Shown here piece by piece: positions 22,089 through 33,826 of a stretch of 64,000 nucleotides of DNA. Made by a program: the position numbers and the translations under genes. Position 1 is the first letter of the stretch, and every line of letters starts with the position of its first letter. A model generated the notes under the pieces. The model was not told the origin of the DNA and searched no databases. It was given only the letters and a program-made list of their open reading frames with translations. This DNA is from Saussurea involucrata. Its lineage: Eukaryota > Streptophyta > Magnoliopsida > Asterales > Asteraceae. The stretch spans positions 76,824,795-76,888,794 of the forward strand of contig CM066327.1 in NCBI GenBank assembly GCA_033807775.1, given 5' to 3'.

Positions 22089-24365
22089 TCAACACTTGTT
22101 AGTGGTAGTAGAGGAAGTGGAAGGTTCAGCAATCTTCGCAGCATTTGAAGATTCAGCTTCAGAACTTGTCTTCACTTTGGTTAATTTCTTAACCTCAATG
22201 GTCTTCTTTGCCTTAGGGTCAGAAATCTTCACCTTAGCTAATTTTTCAGCTTTGGTGGCTGTGGGGCACTTACTAGCAATATGATCGGTAAGTCCACAGT
22301 GATAACATTTCCTATAGCTAAAAGTAGCTTTAGGACCATTTGCATGCTTACCCTTTAATTTTAAATGAGCAGGGCCAACACCAAGTATACCTTTGGCATT
22401 GGAAATGGGAGGAACAATCAGTTCTTCGAATTTCTTACCAATAATATCCACTCTGATTCTAGGAGTAGATCGCTGAATAAATCCAGGGACCTTGTTCTTA
22501 GAAGTAGAAGGATAAGTCACTGAAGCTTTAGAAGCCTTCAGTTTTGGTACAAATGTACCCTTCTGAGGTTTTTGATTTAAAACTTTTTCTTTACCTTTAT
22601 CTTTAGTGATTAAGGTAGGTTTTTCCTCAGGGATGGGGGTTTTTGAAGAGGAACACTGAGATGAGGAAGTGTCAGAGATTGAGGACACGAACATTCCAAA
22701 CTTAAGCATGGAATGATCAGTGGTTGGTTTTTCAGCGTCAGCTTTGTAACCAAGACCACGTTTGTCACTCAGGGGAATCTGAGACTTAATTATCTCAGTG
22801 ATCGTTGTTGAGGATTTACACCATCCTTCAACAGTAGCTTTTTCAGCTTTTAATGCAGCGATAGCTTCTTCGCGCTCGATTTTGCCTAGCTGATTTATAT
22901 GAACTTGATCTTTTAAATTTTCTTCAATTTTAGAAAGCTTTTCTATTTGAAGGTGACAATTTTTAAGTTGTTTAGCGAGATCAAGGTTTTGATTTTCAAT
23001 AACAGTTTTACCATTCATGGCATCATATAAACTAATAGTTAGGAGATCGATCTTTCGAAGACTATCAGCTTCATCAATATCTGAAATATGTGTAAAGAAA
23101 GAAGGTGATACCTTGGTAGCAGAGGCTGAAGTAGAGGGAATGTCAGAATTTTCTTCCTCGTCTTCAATTTTGGCCATGAGACAGAGATTGGCCTCATCAT
23201 CATCTTCAGAGTCAGATGATTCTTCTTCATCAGAAGCAGCCCAATCATAGTCAACGATCAGGCCTTTGCCTTTCTTCTTAACGCCTTTCAGCTTTGCATA
23301 CTTTTCTTTCAGCTTTTTGTGCTTGTCATCTCTATCCCTGGGGTTAGAGGATTTCTTGGAGAAAGCTGAGGGTCTAGAAACTTTCTTTGACCTGCACTCG
23401 CTAGCAAAATGTCCTATCTTTTCATAGTTATAGCAAGTAGCAGTAGCATTATCAACAGGAGTAGATGATCTAGGTTTGTCGGTGAGTGCGAGAGGTTTGT
23501 TCTTTCTGAAATTTTTCTTTTTGGCGAATCTTCTGAACTTATTAGATAGGAGAGCCATAGATTCATCAAGATCTGAAGAATCAGCATCTGATGAGCATTC
23601 AGAGTTAGTTTCCAACTCAGTGATAGTGACAGTGGATCGCTGAGTGGAAGGTGACTCTGAGATTAAAGCAACATGGGTGCTTTTGGAATCTTTTACAAGA
23701 TTCTTCTTAAGATGACTCGACTGCTCATGATTGAGCATAGTGTCTTTTAAGGTAGAAAGAGTCATAGATTTTAGATCCTTAGATAGCTTGAGACACATTG
23801 AATAACTGTCCCAGCTTTGAGGTAAACATTCTAAAAACTTTGTCAGAACTTCAAAGTTATAATATTCCTTACCAACAGTCTTCAAATCTATTTTTAAGGA
23901 GTTAAAGCGTTGATGTACTTCAGAGAGAGATTCATTCTTACCACAAATGAAGCTTTCGTACTGTCTTACCAGGTTGATCTTTCTTGAGTCTTGGACTTCA
24001 GACGTTCCTTCATATTGAACACAGATTGTGTCCCACATGGCTTTGGAGGTTTTCAGGTTCATGATGGAATGGTAGACTTCGTCAGGAAGATCCATAGAAA
24101 GAATGGATCTGCCTTCGGTGTCGATAGCCACTTTCTTCTTATCTTCATCAGTCCACATATGAATTTCCTTGGGAACCAATCTTTCAGGAATGGCAGCTCT
24201 AGTAGCATTTCCCGAAACTTCAGGATCAATTCTAACAGGAATATATGGGCCGTTTTCGATGTAATAAGGCATAGTAGGGTCTACACCTTCTAAGAAGAGT
24301 ATCATCCTATTTTTCCATAGATTAAAGTTATCTCTGGAAAATCTAGGGGGTTTTGCAAGAGAACC
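22089..24365 (-). pseudogene. S1 gag, 5' end removed by inversion
   Basis: A long open frame of at least 738 codons (internal Met at 24305) ends at a stop at 22089. The N-terminal half is the copia-type Gag domain (MWDTICVQYEGTSEVQDSRK ... ECLPQSWDSYSMCLKL). A zinc knuckle follows with a lost Cys (CYNYEKIGHFASEC), then an acidic stretch, a coiled-coil region (about residues 420-500) and a second, intact knuckle CYHCGLTDHIASKC. The frame continues upstream of 24305 to the breakpoint at 24365, where the sequence changes to Tat. The true start codon is at 33967 in the inverted segment. Confidence 0.85.
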
Positions 24366-24665
24366 ATTTTCTTCGTCGAGGACATGAATTTATTCAGAAT
24401 CCTTGATAGACGAGGTCACCAGATGGATCATAGGGATGGTGTCGAACGATGGCTTACTGAGTGCAGACCCAAGATTTGCTAGCGCGTCGGCTTGAGTATT
24501 TTGATCTCTTGGGATTTGCTCGATTGAGAATGGATCGAACATTTTTGACTTTTCTTTGGCTACTTTAAGATAAGCTGTCATCTTGGAGTCTTTTGCCGCA
24601 AATTCCCCATTCATCTGATTGACGACTAATAGGGAATCACTTTTGACGTAAAGTCGGGTTGCCCC

Positions 24666-25197
24666 TAGGGCTGGCAACGGGTAGGGTATGGGTAGGGTAA
24701 GGGTTAATCCGTTATCCAATCCATTTAAAATAACGGAGAACTAAACGGGTAATTATCTATCTCATAAAACCCTTATCCATATCCTACCCTACCCATTAAA
24801 AATACCGGGTAACGAAACGGGTAATGGACAAATGGTAAAACAAAATTTTATTTTAAACTATAATTGATATCGTTAAATCTCAAATATCTAAGTAAAACAT
24901 AAGCTCATATATATATATATATATATATAGTTACTATTTTATATCTAATATGTATACTAAACATTTTATTATTTTCAAAGAATAATCATAGTATAATATT
25001 AAAATATATATATAAAAATTACAAGACTAACATTTTTCATTGTATTTATTTTCTTGAACCCGTCTTGTTTCTCGTTTAATCATCATGAAATATTTTACTC
25101 GATAAATATAAAAAGGAAATTAAAGTACATATTAATATACGACAACATTATAAAGAATATTAATAATATATAATTATGTATACATACACACTAATAT

Positions 25198-25278
<81 letters not shown>

Positions 25279-25455
25279 CGTAACGGGTAATGGATAACGA
25301 AAAATATCGTTTATCCATATCATACCCACAAAAATTTCGGGTAAACGGGTAATGGATTAGTGGATAAATGGATAACATTTTATTTATCCATACCCTTATC
25401 CAACGGGTCGAAACATAACGGGTAACGGTGTTACCCTTACCCATTGTCAGCCCTA
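24666..25455. mobile_element. hAT-type MITE
   Basis: This 790-bp element has imperfect terminal inverted repeats, TAGGGCTGGCAACGGGTA on the left and TAGGGCTGACAATGGGTA as read inward from the right. It is flanked by a perfect 8-bp duplication gttgcccc (24658-24665 and 25456-25463). An 8-bp duplication is the hAT hallmark. Inside are many 'aacgggtaa' words and AT microsatellites, but no transposase, so it would depend on an enzyme from elsewhere. Confidence 0.92.
25206..25272. repeat. (TA)n microsatellite in the MITE
   Basis: More than 30 TA units. A shorter run is at 24909-24929. Open frames across them are composition artefacts. Confidence 0.95.
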
Positions 25456-25849
25456 GTTGCCCCCAAGTCGTGGGCCATGTTCATTCCCACGATCATGGCT
25501 TCATATTCAGCTTCGTTGTTTGTGGCTTTGAAGTCGCATCGTATGGGTGTAGTACACCATCTTACCCCCCCTGTGGCGACTTTAAGATGACGCCTAGACC
25601 TGCCCCCTGGCGTTAGATGAACCGTCGACGTGTAGCATCTAGGTCGTGTCGTTTGTAGTCGCTACAGTAAAAGTCTCATCTTGTGCTTCTTTCTCTAGTT
25701 CAGGACTGAAATCAGCGACAAAGTCTGCTAGGACCTGCGATTTCATCGTCGTCCTATGCTTAAAGTCGATGTCGTAACTACTGAGATATATGCTCCATTT
25801 TTGCCAATCGACCTATTAACTCTGGATTTCTCAAGACAGACTGTAATTG

Positions 25850-26360
25850 CTAGATGTCATTTTCCTGAGATTTCAACGTCACCTTGTAGCAATCACGAGC
25901 GGTCTTTTGTTCACTTTTAATCTCTTGGACTCCCCACAGTGTTGGGAACTTGATCTTCTGATGGTACGTCGAGGGGAGGACTTTCATGTCGCGGATCCAT
26001 GGTCGACCAAGAATTATGTTGTAAGTTGACGAACAGTCGATGATGTTGAATTTTGTCTGCTTGTTGATCCCTTTAGCGTAGACTGGAAGAATGACCTCCC
26101 CTAGAGTGGGGAGTGTTGGTCGAGTCTCCATTGAATCCTACCAGAGTCGTTGAGCGGCGAACGATCTCTTACTTGTTGATACCCATCGCCTTGATGGTGC
26201 TGAGAAAAATAATATTAGCCGAAATTCCCCTATTGACCAAGACTCTTTTGGTCGCACAATTTCCAACGGTAAGCTGGATAATCAACCCGTCGTGATGCTT
26301 CTGCCAGTTGTCTTGGATATCGTCTTGGTCGAATGTTATGGGCATTGCTTCCAGCTCCAA
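25850..26360 (-). pseudogene. T1 aspartic protease
   Basis: The active-site region on the minus strand reads RVLVNRGISANIIF (about 26225-26265). Tat proteases have an Asp where this copy has Asn, so a G-to-A change appears to have removed the catalytic residue. A stop at about 26167 separates it from the second half, which has NIIDCSSTYNIILGRPWIRDM and the C-terminal LPSTYHQKIKFPT. The domain order gag-protease is preserved. Confidence 0.8.
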
Positions 26361-26599
26361 TTCTTGTCTTGGTCTTGACGACCGAGGAATCGGGTACTCG
26401 TCCGATACTTGGCTGGCGTGCCTTTTGGCTGTCGAATAAGTTAGACCACAGACGTACGATCCTCATGTCACACAGTTGACGAACTTCGCGTGGACAGGGG
26501 ACGTTGGTCGTGTATCATCGACAGGCGTTGCTTCTTTGTCGATCAATCCTTGAAGATGACCCTTAGGGACAAGCCAAGCCATTTCCTTTTGTAATGCTA

Positions 26600-28250
26600 C
26601 GCAATCATCCGTCGTGTGACCATAGTCGTTACACAAGTCGCATCACTTGGATTTGTCTTTATTGGAGTCATCTTTGTCGCTCTTCTTGGGCCATCGAATG
26701 GTTGACTGTACATTCTTGAGGGCTTAGACCAAGTCCTTGGATGTACCCTTGAACCCGTAAGAGGAGATCTTAGGATACTGAGGAAACTTAGTCGTAGGAT
26801 TATTCTTCTTCTTTTCTAATCGGACGTTCGATATCTGGCATATGGGTTCCATTTTGACGTTCGCCTTGGATTTGAAATCCGGTTTCTTTACCCCAGGGAT
26901 TTCTTGTCGCCCAAATGCTTACGACGGAACGCCATATCGTCCTCCACTCTCATGTATGCCAACGTCCTAGCTCGGACGTCTTCAAAGTTTTCTGGAGGGT
27001 ATTTTTTAAGGTCGATGTACAACCTTGAACTGTCGTCGTCAAGACCTCGTTTGTAGGCCTCGATTGCGGTTTTGATGTCACAGTTTCGAATACTGATCAT
27101 TTTTGCGTTGAATCGATTAAAATAACTGTGAATGGACTCTCCAGCTTTTTGAGCGACGTAATACAAGTCACTGGTCTGCTTCTCCATCTTGCGACTACTG
27201 GCAAACTGTTGTGAAAACCGGTTGACCAACTCAGCAAATTTGTCGATGGTTTTGAGTTTGAGGTTGATCAACCATTAGAGAGCAGCTCCTGTAAGGGTCG
27301 CACCAAAACTCTTGCACATACAAACTTCTTGGTATTTATGTGGGATTGACGCGGTCCACATTAGTTGTTTGTATTGGGTGATGTTTTCTGTCGGGTCGGT
27401 TATTCCCGAATACTTGGGCGTAAAAGTTGGAATACTGTACTTTTTTGGGATGTCGACGGTTGCGATTTCGTCGACAAAAGGGGATGCTTGGAATCCCGAG
27501 TGGGGCTCGATGTCGACGGGGACGGCAGCGCCCGAAAATATTTGAAAGTAACGACAACATCTTTTCGTTATGATCTTCGAGAAATTTCAAGCGTCGGGCG
27601 ACTGGGTCGTCCTGATTGGACCCTACAGTTGTTGCAGGGACAAAGCCATTATTCATCTGGAAGCCATTGTGACATGTCGAGTCAGTAGCATCTCCTTGAG
27701 GTGGAAAAGTGAACGTCGACTGGGGCATCGTCGGGATGCTCATCGTTGGAATCGAACGAAGGAAGTCTGAATAGGGACAGTGTGAAATGTCACCGATGAC
27801 ATGGGTATCGTCTGATTTTGAAATGGAATCGGCCGAAATGTTGTCGACGACATTGGCATTGTCAGATTCTGAAACAACGACGGTGGTCAAAGGTGCTGTG
27901 GTGGATATTGTCCCTGAGGGGGAACTCCAAAAAATGGTCTTGGGCCATTTTGTTGACCGAAGGTATTCCCAGCATTTTGATTCGGACCTCCTTAGGAATT
28001 GAAAAAGTTTCCTGAATTCTGTAGCAGGATTCCCAAAGGACCATAGAAGCCTCCCGGGTTCTGGAGTGGACCATTCTGATTCCTAAAGAAGGTTCCTTGA
28101 TTTTGACTTTGGTTTGGACCATTCTACTGTCCGAAGAGGTTGCGAGCATTCGGTTTTGGACCATTTTTCTGATGGAAAACATTTCCTTGCCCTGATATTT
28201 CCAGAAAAAACAGAGATAGCTCAAGAAATAGTTAGTAGGACGTACGCTTT
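26600..28250 (-). pseudogene. T1 gag with zinc knuckle
   Basis: The minus strand encodes, across frameshifts, an Asn/Gln/Gly/Phe-rich start (about 28200-27900), a linker with DDPVARRLKFLEDHNEKML, then the Gag core KFAELVNRFSQQFASSRKME ... YFNRFNAKMISI (27271-26888). A CAA-to-TAA type change at about 27267 stops the core frame just before WLINLKLK. Further down an intact knuckle CDLCNDYGHTTDDC lies at about 26605-26646. The copy cannot make full Gag. Confidence 0.8.
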
Positions 28251-28274
28251 GTCGGAGATTTTCTCTAGATGGGG

Positions 28275-28291
28275 CCCCACGGTGGACGCCA
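28275..28291 (-). other. T1 primer binding site
   Basis: On the minus strand TGGCGTCCACCGTGGGG lies three bases after the 5' LTR. T2 has the related TGGCGCCATCCGTGGGA at the same place. The tRNA was not assigned with confidence. Confidence 0.65.
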
Positions 28292-28294
28292 AAC

Positions 28295-29117
28295 TGTTAA
28301 TGCCAAAAATCACCCAAAAGATAACTTAAGGTCGATGTGGAGCTTTAACAACTAAAGAAAGGAATCTCGCGGCAAATCGTACGACATATAACCAAAATAG
28401 AAAGAGACGAGAGAATTTGGTGACGCGGAAATCCCCGTCGAGGGTAAAAACCACGGTCGACTATAGAAATCGACGGTGCACTGTGGTCGTCAAATATGGA
28501 CGACGTCCTTTAGTAACAAGTGTCGTGAGTACAATAGATTTCAATTACAGAAGAAATAGACTTAATTGTAAGAAACTAATGTCGTGTGTCGTGCGTAAGA
28601 ATGCTTCGTCGTGCATTTCTTCGAAGGAAGATGTGAATGATCGTTCGAACGCTTCGAGAATGCTTCTGGTGAGTTCCTGTGAATCGGTTGTTTATTGCAA
28701 AGGATTCGTTGTATAGCTCTGGAAATCAGATGTCTCGAATGTGTCTTCAGTCCTGGAATATATAGGCTTTGGCGTCATTAATGACCTTTATAAATGTGGA
28801 AAACGGTCCTTGGCATTGAATGCACTTGATTGTGGTCTTTAGTTATGACCGTTGTCCTTTATGGTGCGTGCCATGCATTAAATAGCCATCGAAGAAACAC
28901 TTATCGATTGTTAGTAGGTTAGTGTCAAGGATAATTGTACGACGGTCGTCCGTTTCAGGGAATATTTCGGTCGTACGACGGGGGTACCTTACTGGCGACG
29001 ATCAAAGATACGGTCGTGCATAATTTAAGAGAACTTATCTTAATACAAGACTTGTTGTGCGAAGTAAGTCTATCGTTTTTCTGCGTCGGTCGTGAGGTGT
29101 GATTTTTTAGCCAAACA
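28295..29117 (-). repeat. T1 5' LTR
   Basis: 823 bp, TGTTTGGC...GGCATTAACA on the minus strand. It matches the LTR at 34047-34896 along its length, with roughly one difference in ten positions by eye and without that LTR's triplicated 26-mer. The flank beyond 29117 is acacc. Confidence 0.88.
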
Positions 29118-30053
29118 ACACCGTCCTAAAAAAAGTTCAGAAATAAATTGTAAAATATACCTACAACTAAAACCCAAACCAACAATAAAAACGACCCAAT
29201 ACAATTAAGGCCCAAAACAATGAAACCCAAACTCAAAGCTTTATCGAACAACAACTAACTCGAAAATGATCCCATCTAGCAAATCTTCTAAAGCCCATTT
29301 TGCAGTCCAACTTAAAAAAAATTGGACAATCCTAAAGAAGCACAGAGAGCAGAAAACCTGAAACCCATATAAAAGTCACAAGTACAAATTATATGGCTCA
29401 GATTTGAGATCCAGAGTCCCAAATAAAATGATCCAATCTATATTTCCTTAAAAAACCAATCCAAATTTCCGTGAAGCCCATACTCAAAATAAAAAAAGAG
29501 TCCACATCCATAAAAAGCTTATCCCAACCCATTGTCCATTTAAAATAATCAGAGGCTCAAATCCAAATTCTGATAAAAATCATATTCGTCCAAAACCCAT
29601 TGAAATCCTCAAACATGATCAAATCACCCAGAAGTGAAACCGACGACAAATATTGATGCCTTGTCCGATGAAAGAAGTGATCATAAAACCAAGGAATCAA
29701 CTGAATGCAAATCAACATCAATAATTGAACATATAACCCCCGAGGATCACTATTGGCAAACCAGTCCCACCTAAATCATCAATTAATTATAGGGCTCCAA
29801 CCGAAATCATATGTTCGTTAAAAAAAAATAGGAACTCACTACATCAGATTGGAAGCCAAATTGATGAGAAAATTGGAAGCCAAATTGATTCTTACTAAGG
29901 CTCCAACCAAAATCAAAATCTTGCTCTTTCTACTCCATCCCTAGTCCCCTTATTCCTCCAGTTCCACCCAATCTAATTAGAGAGCCATGGAGAGGCTAAG
30001 CCCAGAAAATTGTACCACTTAGGAATCCATCACTTTTGATATGATGCCAAGAT
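29118..30053. other. Unrecognised non-coding DNA
   Basis: No gene or element end was recognised. It is AT-rich, and the minus strand reads like an untranslated leader or intron. It is one flank of the T1 insertion. Just left of the LTR at 30054 the minus strand has TTGGCATCATATCA, which could be a decayed tRNA-Met primer site. Confidence 0.5.
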
Positions 30054-30509
30054 TGTTGGTCCTGAAGGGTTATACAAGTATTAAGTTTGTAGAACGGGGG
30101 GTTGAATACAAACACAAGATTGTTATCTTTCTAAATTGTTTTATTGATAAATCAAACAATTTACAGCTTGTTGCAGAATAAGACTAAGTACAAGACTCAA
30201 TCGAAACAAACTATGAGAAACACTAAGTATTCTTGCACTAAGAATAAAAAAGAAAGAAGGAAAGAAAGAAAATTAAGGATAATTTTCTAAGGCACAAAGT
30301 AAGTTCAGGGATAGCCACCTTCAAAATGAAGGTGCAATCCTCCTATTTATACTACATGCATTTAATCCATGTCAGGAGGACTTTACACGTGTCACTATTT
30401 GGTTGGATGCATGCTTCTGACTTTTGCAAACATGCTTTTGAACCAGTGGCCAATGTTAACTACATCTTTGAAGAAAAACCACTGGTCATTTAAATTTTGG
30501 GAACTAACA
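30054..30509 (-). repeat. SIRE-like copia LTR
   Basis: On the minus strand it runs from TGTTAGTTCCC (30509) to GGACCAACA (30054). The end is the same as in S1, with the same 'gggttgaatacaaacaca' neighbourhood. A TATAAATA box (minus strand) is at 30351-30344. The flanks aagat and tccaa do not match, so it is not a clean solo LTR. Confidence 0.7.
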
Positions 30510-31074
30510 TCCAAATTTCATTAACACAAAACATATAGATTATCCTTAAATCACTGTGGAAACAGACCCACATCTAACATTCCATCCTTATATCTCCTTT
30601 GAACCAAGAAGCTATAAAACAACAGCAAATCAAGAACATAATTTGAGAATTTCAGCATCAGATCAAAATAAGACCACCCTTATCCCTCCAAACCCAAATG
30701 TCACACATTACAGTAATCATAAGGCCAAAAGGTTGATGTAGCCTTGCCACCATCCAAATATCATACACATAAAAAGATCAAATGATGAGGAAGAAAACAA
30801 AGGTTGGAGTACCAATATAGTAGCTCACAAGAAGAAACTTAAAAGTAGCATTAGCAAGGACAAACAAAACTAGAACTGAAAACGCATCATAAATGATTTA
30901 CTGATGAATCTGAGAAGCAGGTAGAAAACAGACTAGAAAGATAGAGAGATCATACACAAACATTCAATCCAAGAAGCCATCGTTGCCATATGATTTACTG
31001 AAGAATTTGAGATTACAGAATGAAGAACACACCAAGAACACCTACTTATGTGTGTAAAAATCTCTCAGACTCGC

Positions 31075-31108
<34 letters not shown>

Positions 31109-31480
31109 AGCTATTGTGTGCTGTTACAGTGTGAAGTGTGTGTGTGAGACAGTATTTGTGTGTTTATCCTAACAAACAGAATCCTCCTATTTATATAGGA
31201 ATAAAGGGAAAGTCAATCATTCAGCCACTAATCATAAAAATAACCGCTTCTTGTAGACGTGGCAGTCTCCCATAGGATGACCTAGCTGAGATAGAGGTAT
31301 TCACAAAGTTGATCTTCAAAGTATTGGAGCATAGAGGTTGGCTATTCAGAGGCTCTGAAGTCTGTTGATCATTATCACGTTAGGTTTCTCTGTGTAGAGC
31401 TTGTCTCAAAGGCTCTGAAGAATAATTTACCTGCAACACATAATTCATCTACTCTGATGAGGCTCCTCTCTTTGAAGTTA
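30510..31480 (-). other. Probable second copia LTR fragment
   Basis: The minus strand carries a TATAAATA box (31195-31188) in the context 'tataaataggaggat', as in the neighbouring LTR. A CT/GA tract (31077-31108) and a possible LTR start TGTTGCAGG at 31438 are also present. The other end was not found. No ORF is visible. Confidence 0.45.
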
Positions 31481-31534
31481 TACTTGTATTTTTTATTGTA
31501 ATAGTCAGTATCTTTCAGAAGAGTTTCTTTACAA

Positions 31535-32657
31535 TCAACAGCAAAATTCTTGGTTTTCCATATCTATAGAATCTTTCATTTGTCGTAATGGTTTTGAAAA
31601 CGTTCTCATCTTTAGGTTCTTCCCTCTATATATACTTTTAAGTTTGTCTCTGGTCATGAACTTGGATTGGCTTCTGGTATCTCTCTTCTCTGTATCCATC
31701 TCCTCTTTAGCTCTTCTCAAATGGTTTCTTGACAAATTTATTGGAAAGTTATTTAGTGATTAGAGCTAAAGATTGTCCAAATATACTCAAATCATCTCCA
31801 TCTGAACCAAAATCTCTAGTCTAAGCATCACTCTGAATTACCAGTGCCTTCTTATTTCCTTTTCTTCTTTCATGGTCCCTGGATGAACTGTCTCTAAATG
31901 ACATATCTCTAGATGAGCTTGAGTTGGTTTTCTCATTTGATTCAGAGACTAGAGTCATAGGCCCTCCAAGAGTGGTTTTCTTTCTGTTCACATCCTTCTC
32001 CTGAGCTGCAAGTGTACAAAACATCATGTAAAGACCAACTTCCAGATCTTGACTTGTTTGCAGGGACATTAACAACTGCAATCATTCTTTATTTAAGCTC
32101 TTGAAGAACAACATATTGTGTTTTTTTTGTTTTGTAAACTTCATTCTTTCTATATTTGTTGACCAAGGTATTAAACCTATCATAGGTTTGCTGGAGATTA
32201 TCCTCAGGTAGAGCAGAGAAGTTGTTGTAGTTATTGATGTATTATGCTCTACGATTCTTCTTGGTCTTTATCCCTCCTTCTAATTGATTTGCAAGCTCAT
32301 CTGAGATCTCATTTGATGTATTGCAAGAGTCAAGAGATTGGAGTATATCATTTGGAATAGCCATTATCAACAGTCGTTTAGCTTTGTGATCAACCTTCAT
32401 CTTGGCAAGATCTTCATCACTCCATGCATCTTCATCTTTTGGAGTTTGATAGGCAAAGACTTTTGTAGTTGGAACATGAGGAACAACAATCATAAGGATA
32501 CATGGACCATTTAATATGGATTTGTAAATATTTTTGTCTATCCGTTTCAAAAAATTGACCATTCGGATTTTCCATTGAGAATACTCTTCTTTGAGAAAAA
32601 CGGGGGTTTAGTGAGAGAACCAACGATATAGGTAGCATTCCAGTTAGGATTTGCCAT
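31535..32657 (-). pseudogene. S2: degenerate SIRE-like copia gag
   Basis: The ATG is at 32657-32655 (MANPNWNATYIVGSLTKPP). A frameshift leads to ILNGPCILMIVVPHVPTTKV and EDAWSDEDLAKMKVDHKAKR, which match the copia Gag start region. Later pieces (32081-31821 and 31735-31535) are in other frames and are rich in Ser, Arg and Lys. No zinc knuckle or pol follows, so the copy is a fragment. Confidence 0.65.
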
Positions 32658-32850
32658 CGAAAAAGAGGAAATAAACACTAATAATTTTAAACATTTACCA
32701 GCAATGAAGAATCAATACATTGTTTTCTTCATAAATCTGAAATAACCACATATTTTCACATAAATACGAACACAATCACAAAAACTGGGAAAATAGGGTT
32801 TTAAATGAAAAACACATATTTGAAGAAGAAATGCCAAACAAACTAAGAAA
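32658..32850 (-). other. S2 5' leader
   Basis: A short AT-rich leader precedes the S2 gag start. It is cut at 32851 by the S1 LTR, so S1 was inserted in S2. The flank next to the LTR is agaaa. Confidence 0.55.
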
Positions 32851-33826
32851 TGTTGATCCAAACCCTCAGTGATTTGATAATGACTCTTTTAGAAACACTT
32901 AGTGAAAACTGTAAGTAAACAATATGTATTAGAGTTTCACTATCGTTGATAAGTACTATGTCTCTACAGTACCGCTGATAAGAAACTTATGCTTTTTAGA
33001 ATAGACGTTCAGTGAAACTGTTCATCAATAAAGCACTGAGCCTGTTCAGTCTTGTTGGCGATCGCTGATAGTTTTAGTTGTTTACCTATGATCCCTGAAG
33101 ACAAGTTTCACGTCAACAAAGGTTCTACGCTGAAGTCGAAGATCAAGCCCAAGAACCAGCGACAAGTCTACTAATGAACTGATGCGGATATCAGCGAAGA
33201 CAAGACCTGTCCACTCAACGTGAAGTTTCAAGTAGAAGACTTCAGCGATCGCTGAGCTTTGTCACTCGCTGATAAAGTACTGTTCAGTGAACGCTGATCA
33301 TGAAGTTTCCTCTATAAGTTACTTTTGTCTTATCCCCTTGCACGTCTCCATACGAACTGTCAGAATGGACATCCCTTTTGTCCAGAATCGTACAACCAAC
33401 TCTGATTCTACACTGTACATCATGCGGCTACTAAGGTTGTCTACAAAGGTCAAACCATGCAACCAATCAGTTGCTGCCACGTGTAAAGTTGTACTGCTAT
33501 GCATTAAATGCATGCAGTATATAAGAAGAACTCTACTTCAGAAATGAAGTGCTCGGCCATTCTTCTTCTCTCTACTACTTATTGTTAGAATATTAGTCTT
33601 TAATATTCTTATCTCCTTTCTGTCTTAATTCTAGTGCAAGAAACTTAGTGTTCTCATAACTTGTTTAGATTAGGTTTAATCCTTAATCTTGTTCCGCAAC
33701 AAGTTGTAAATTGTTTGATAAATACCAATAAACAATTTAGAAAAGTAAAATCTGTGTGTTTGTATTCAACCCCCCCCCCCCCCCCCCAGCCTTCTACAAA
33801 CTTATATAACCCTTTCGGGACCAACA
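32851..33826 (+). repeat. S1 5' LTR, now inverted relative to the S1 body
   Basis: 976 bp, TGTTGATCC...GGACCAACA. A TATATAA box is at 33518-33524 and a run of about 17 C at 33770-33787. Its first 450 bp hold eight CGCTGA/TCAGCG words, the motif that also marks the S1 coding region. A truncated relative is at 39741-40240. Confidence 0.88.

Larger units (their letters stand above)
17462..24365 (-). mobile_element. S1: SIRE-like Ty1/copia element, main body
   Basis: On the minus strand the order is gag, protease, integrase, RT, RNase H, a non-coding stretch and a third ORF. This is the SIRE/Maximus arrangement. The left end is cut by the G1 LTR inside the third ORF. The right end is cut inside gag by an inversion breakpoint at 24365/24366. 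The missing 5' LTR, primer site and gag start are at 32851-34002, now in the opposite orientation. Confidence 0.88.
24375..25840 (-). pseudogene. T1 additional (archaeal-type) RNase H, split by a MITE
   Basis: On the minus strand an 'ELIGRLAKMEHIS' remnant and 'TMKSQVLADFVADFSPELEK' linker lead into an RNase H. Visible parts are NNEAEYEAMIVGMNMAHDLG just right of the MITE and TRLYVKSDSLLVVNQMNGEF just left of it, then IPRDQNTQADALANLGS. The frame joins perfectly across the MITE if one GTTGCCCC copy is removed. Stops and a frameshift occur upstream (about 25560-25800), and a TAA at about 24391 interrupts the C-terminal end. This extra RNase H is a known Tat-lineage feature. Confidence 0.8.
24366..29117 (-). 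mobile_element. T1: Tat-type gypsy element, 5' part
   Basis: On the minus strand it reads 5' LTR, primer site, gag, protease and the second RNase H characteristic of Tat elements. RT and the first RNase H are missing between protease and about 25830. The right flank (29118-29122) is acacc, which is ggtgt on the element's sense strand. The remaining 3' end (polypurine tract and LTR) is at 34003-34896 and is followed by ggtgt. Confidence 0.85.

Noticed and set aside
25160..25444. 94-codon minus-strand frame with a Tyr/Ile repeat
   Set aside because: It is a translation of the (TA)n microsatellite inside the MITE.
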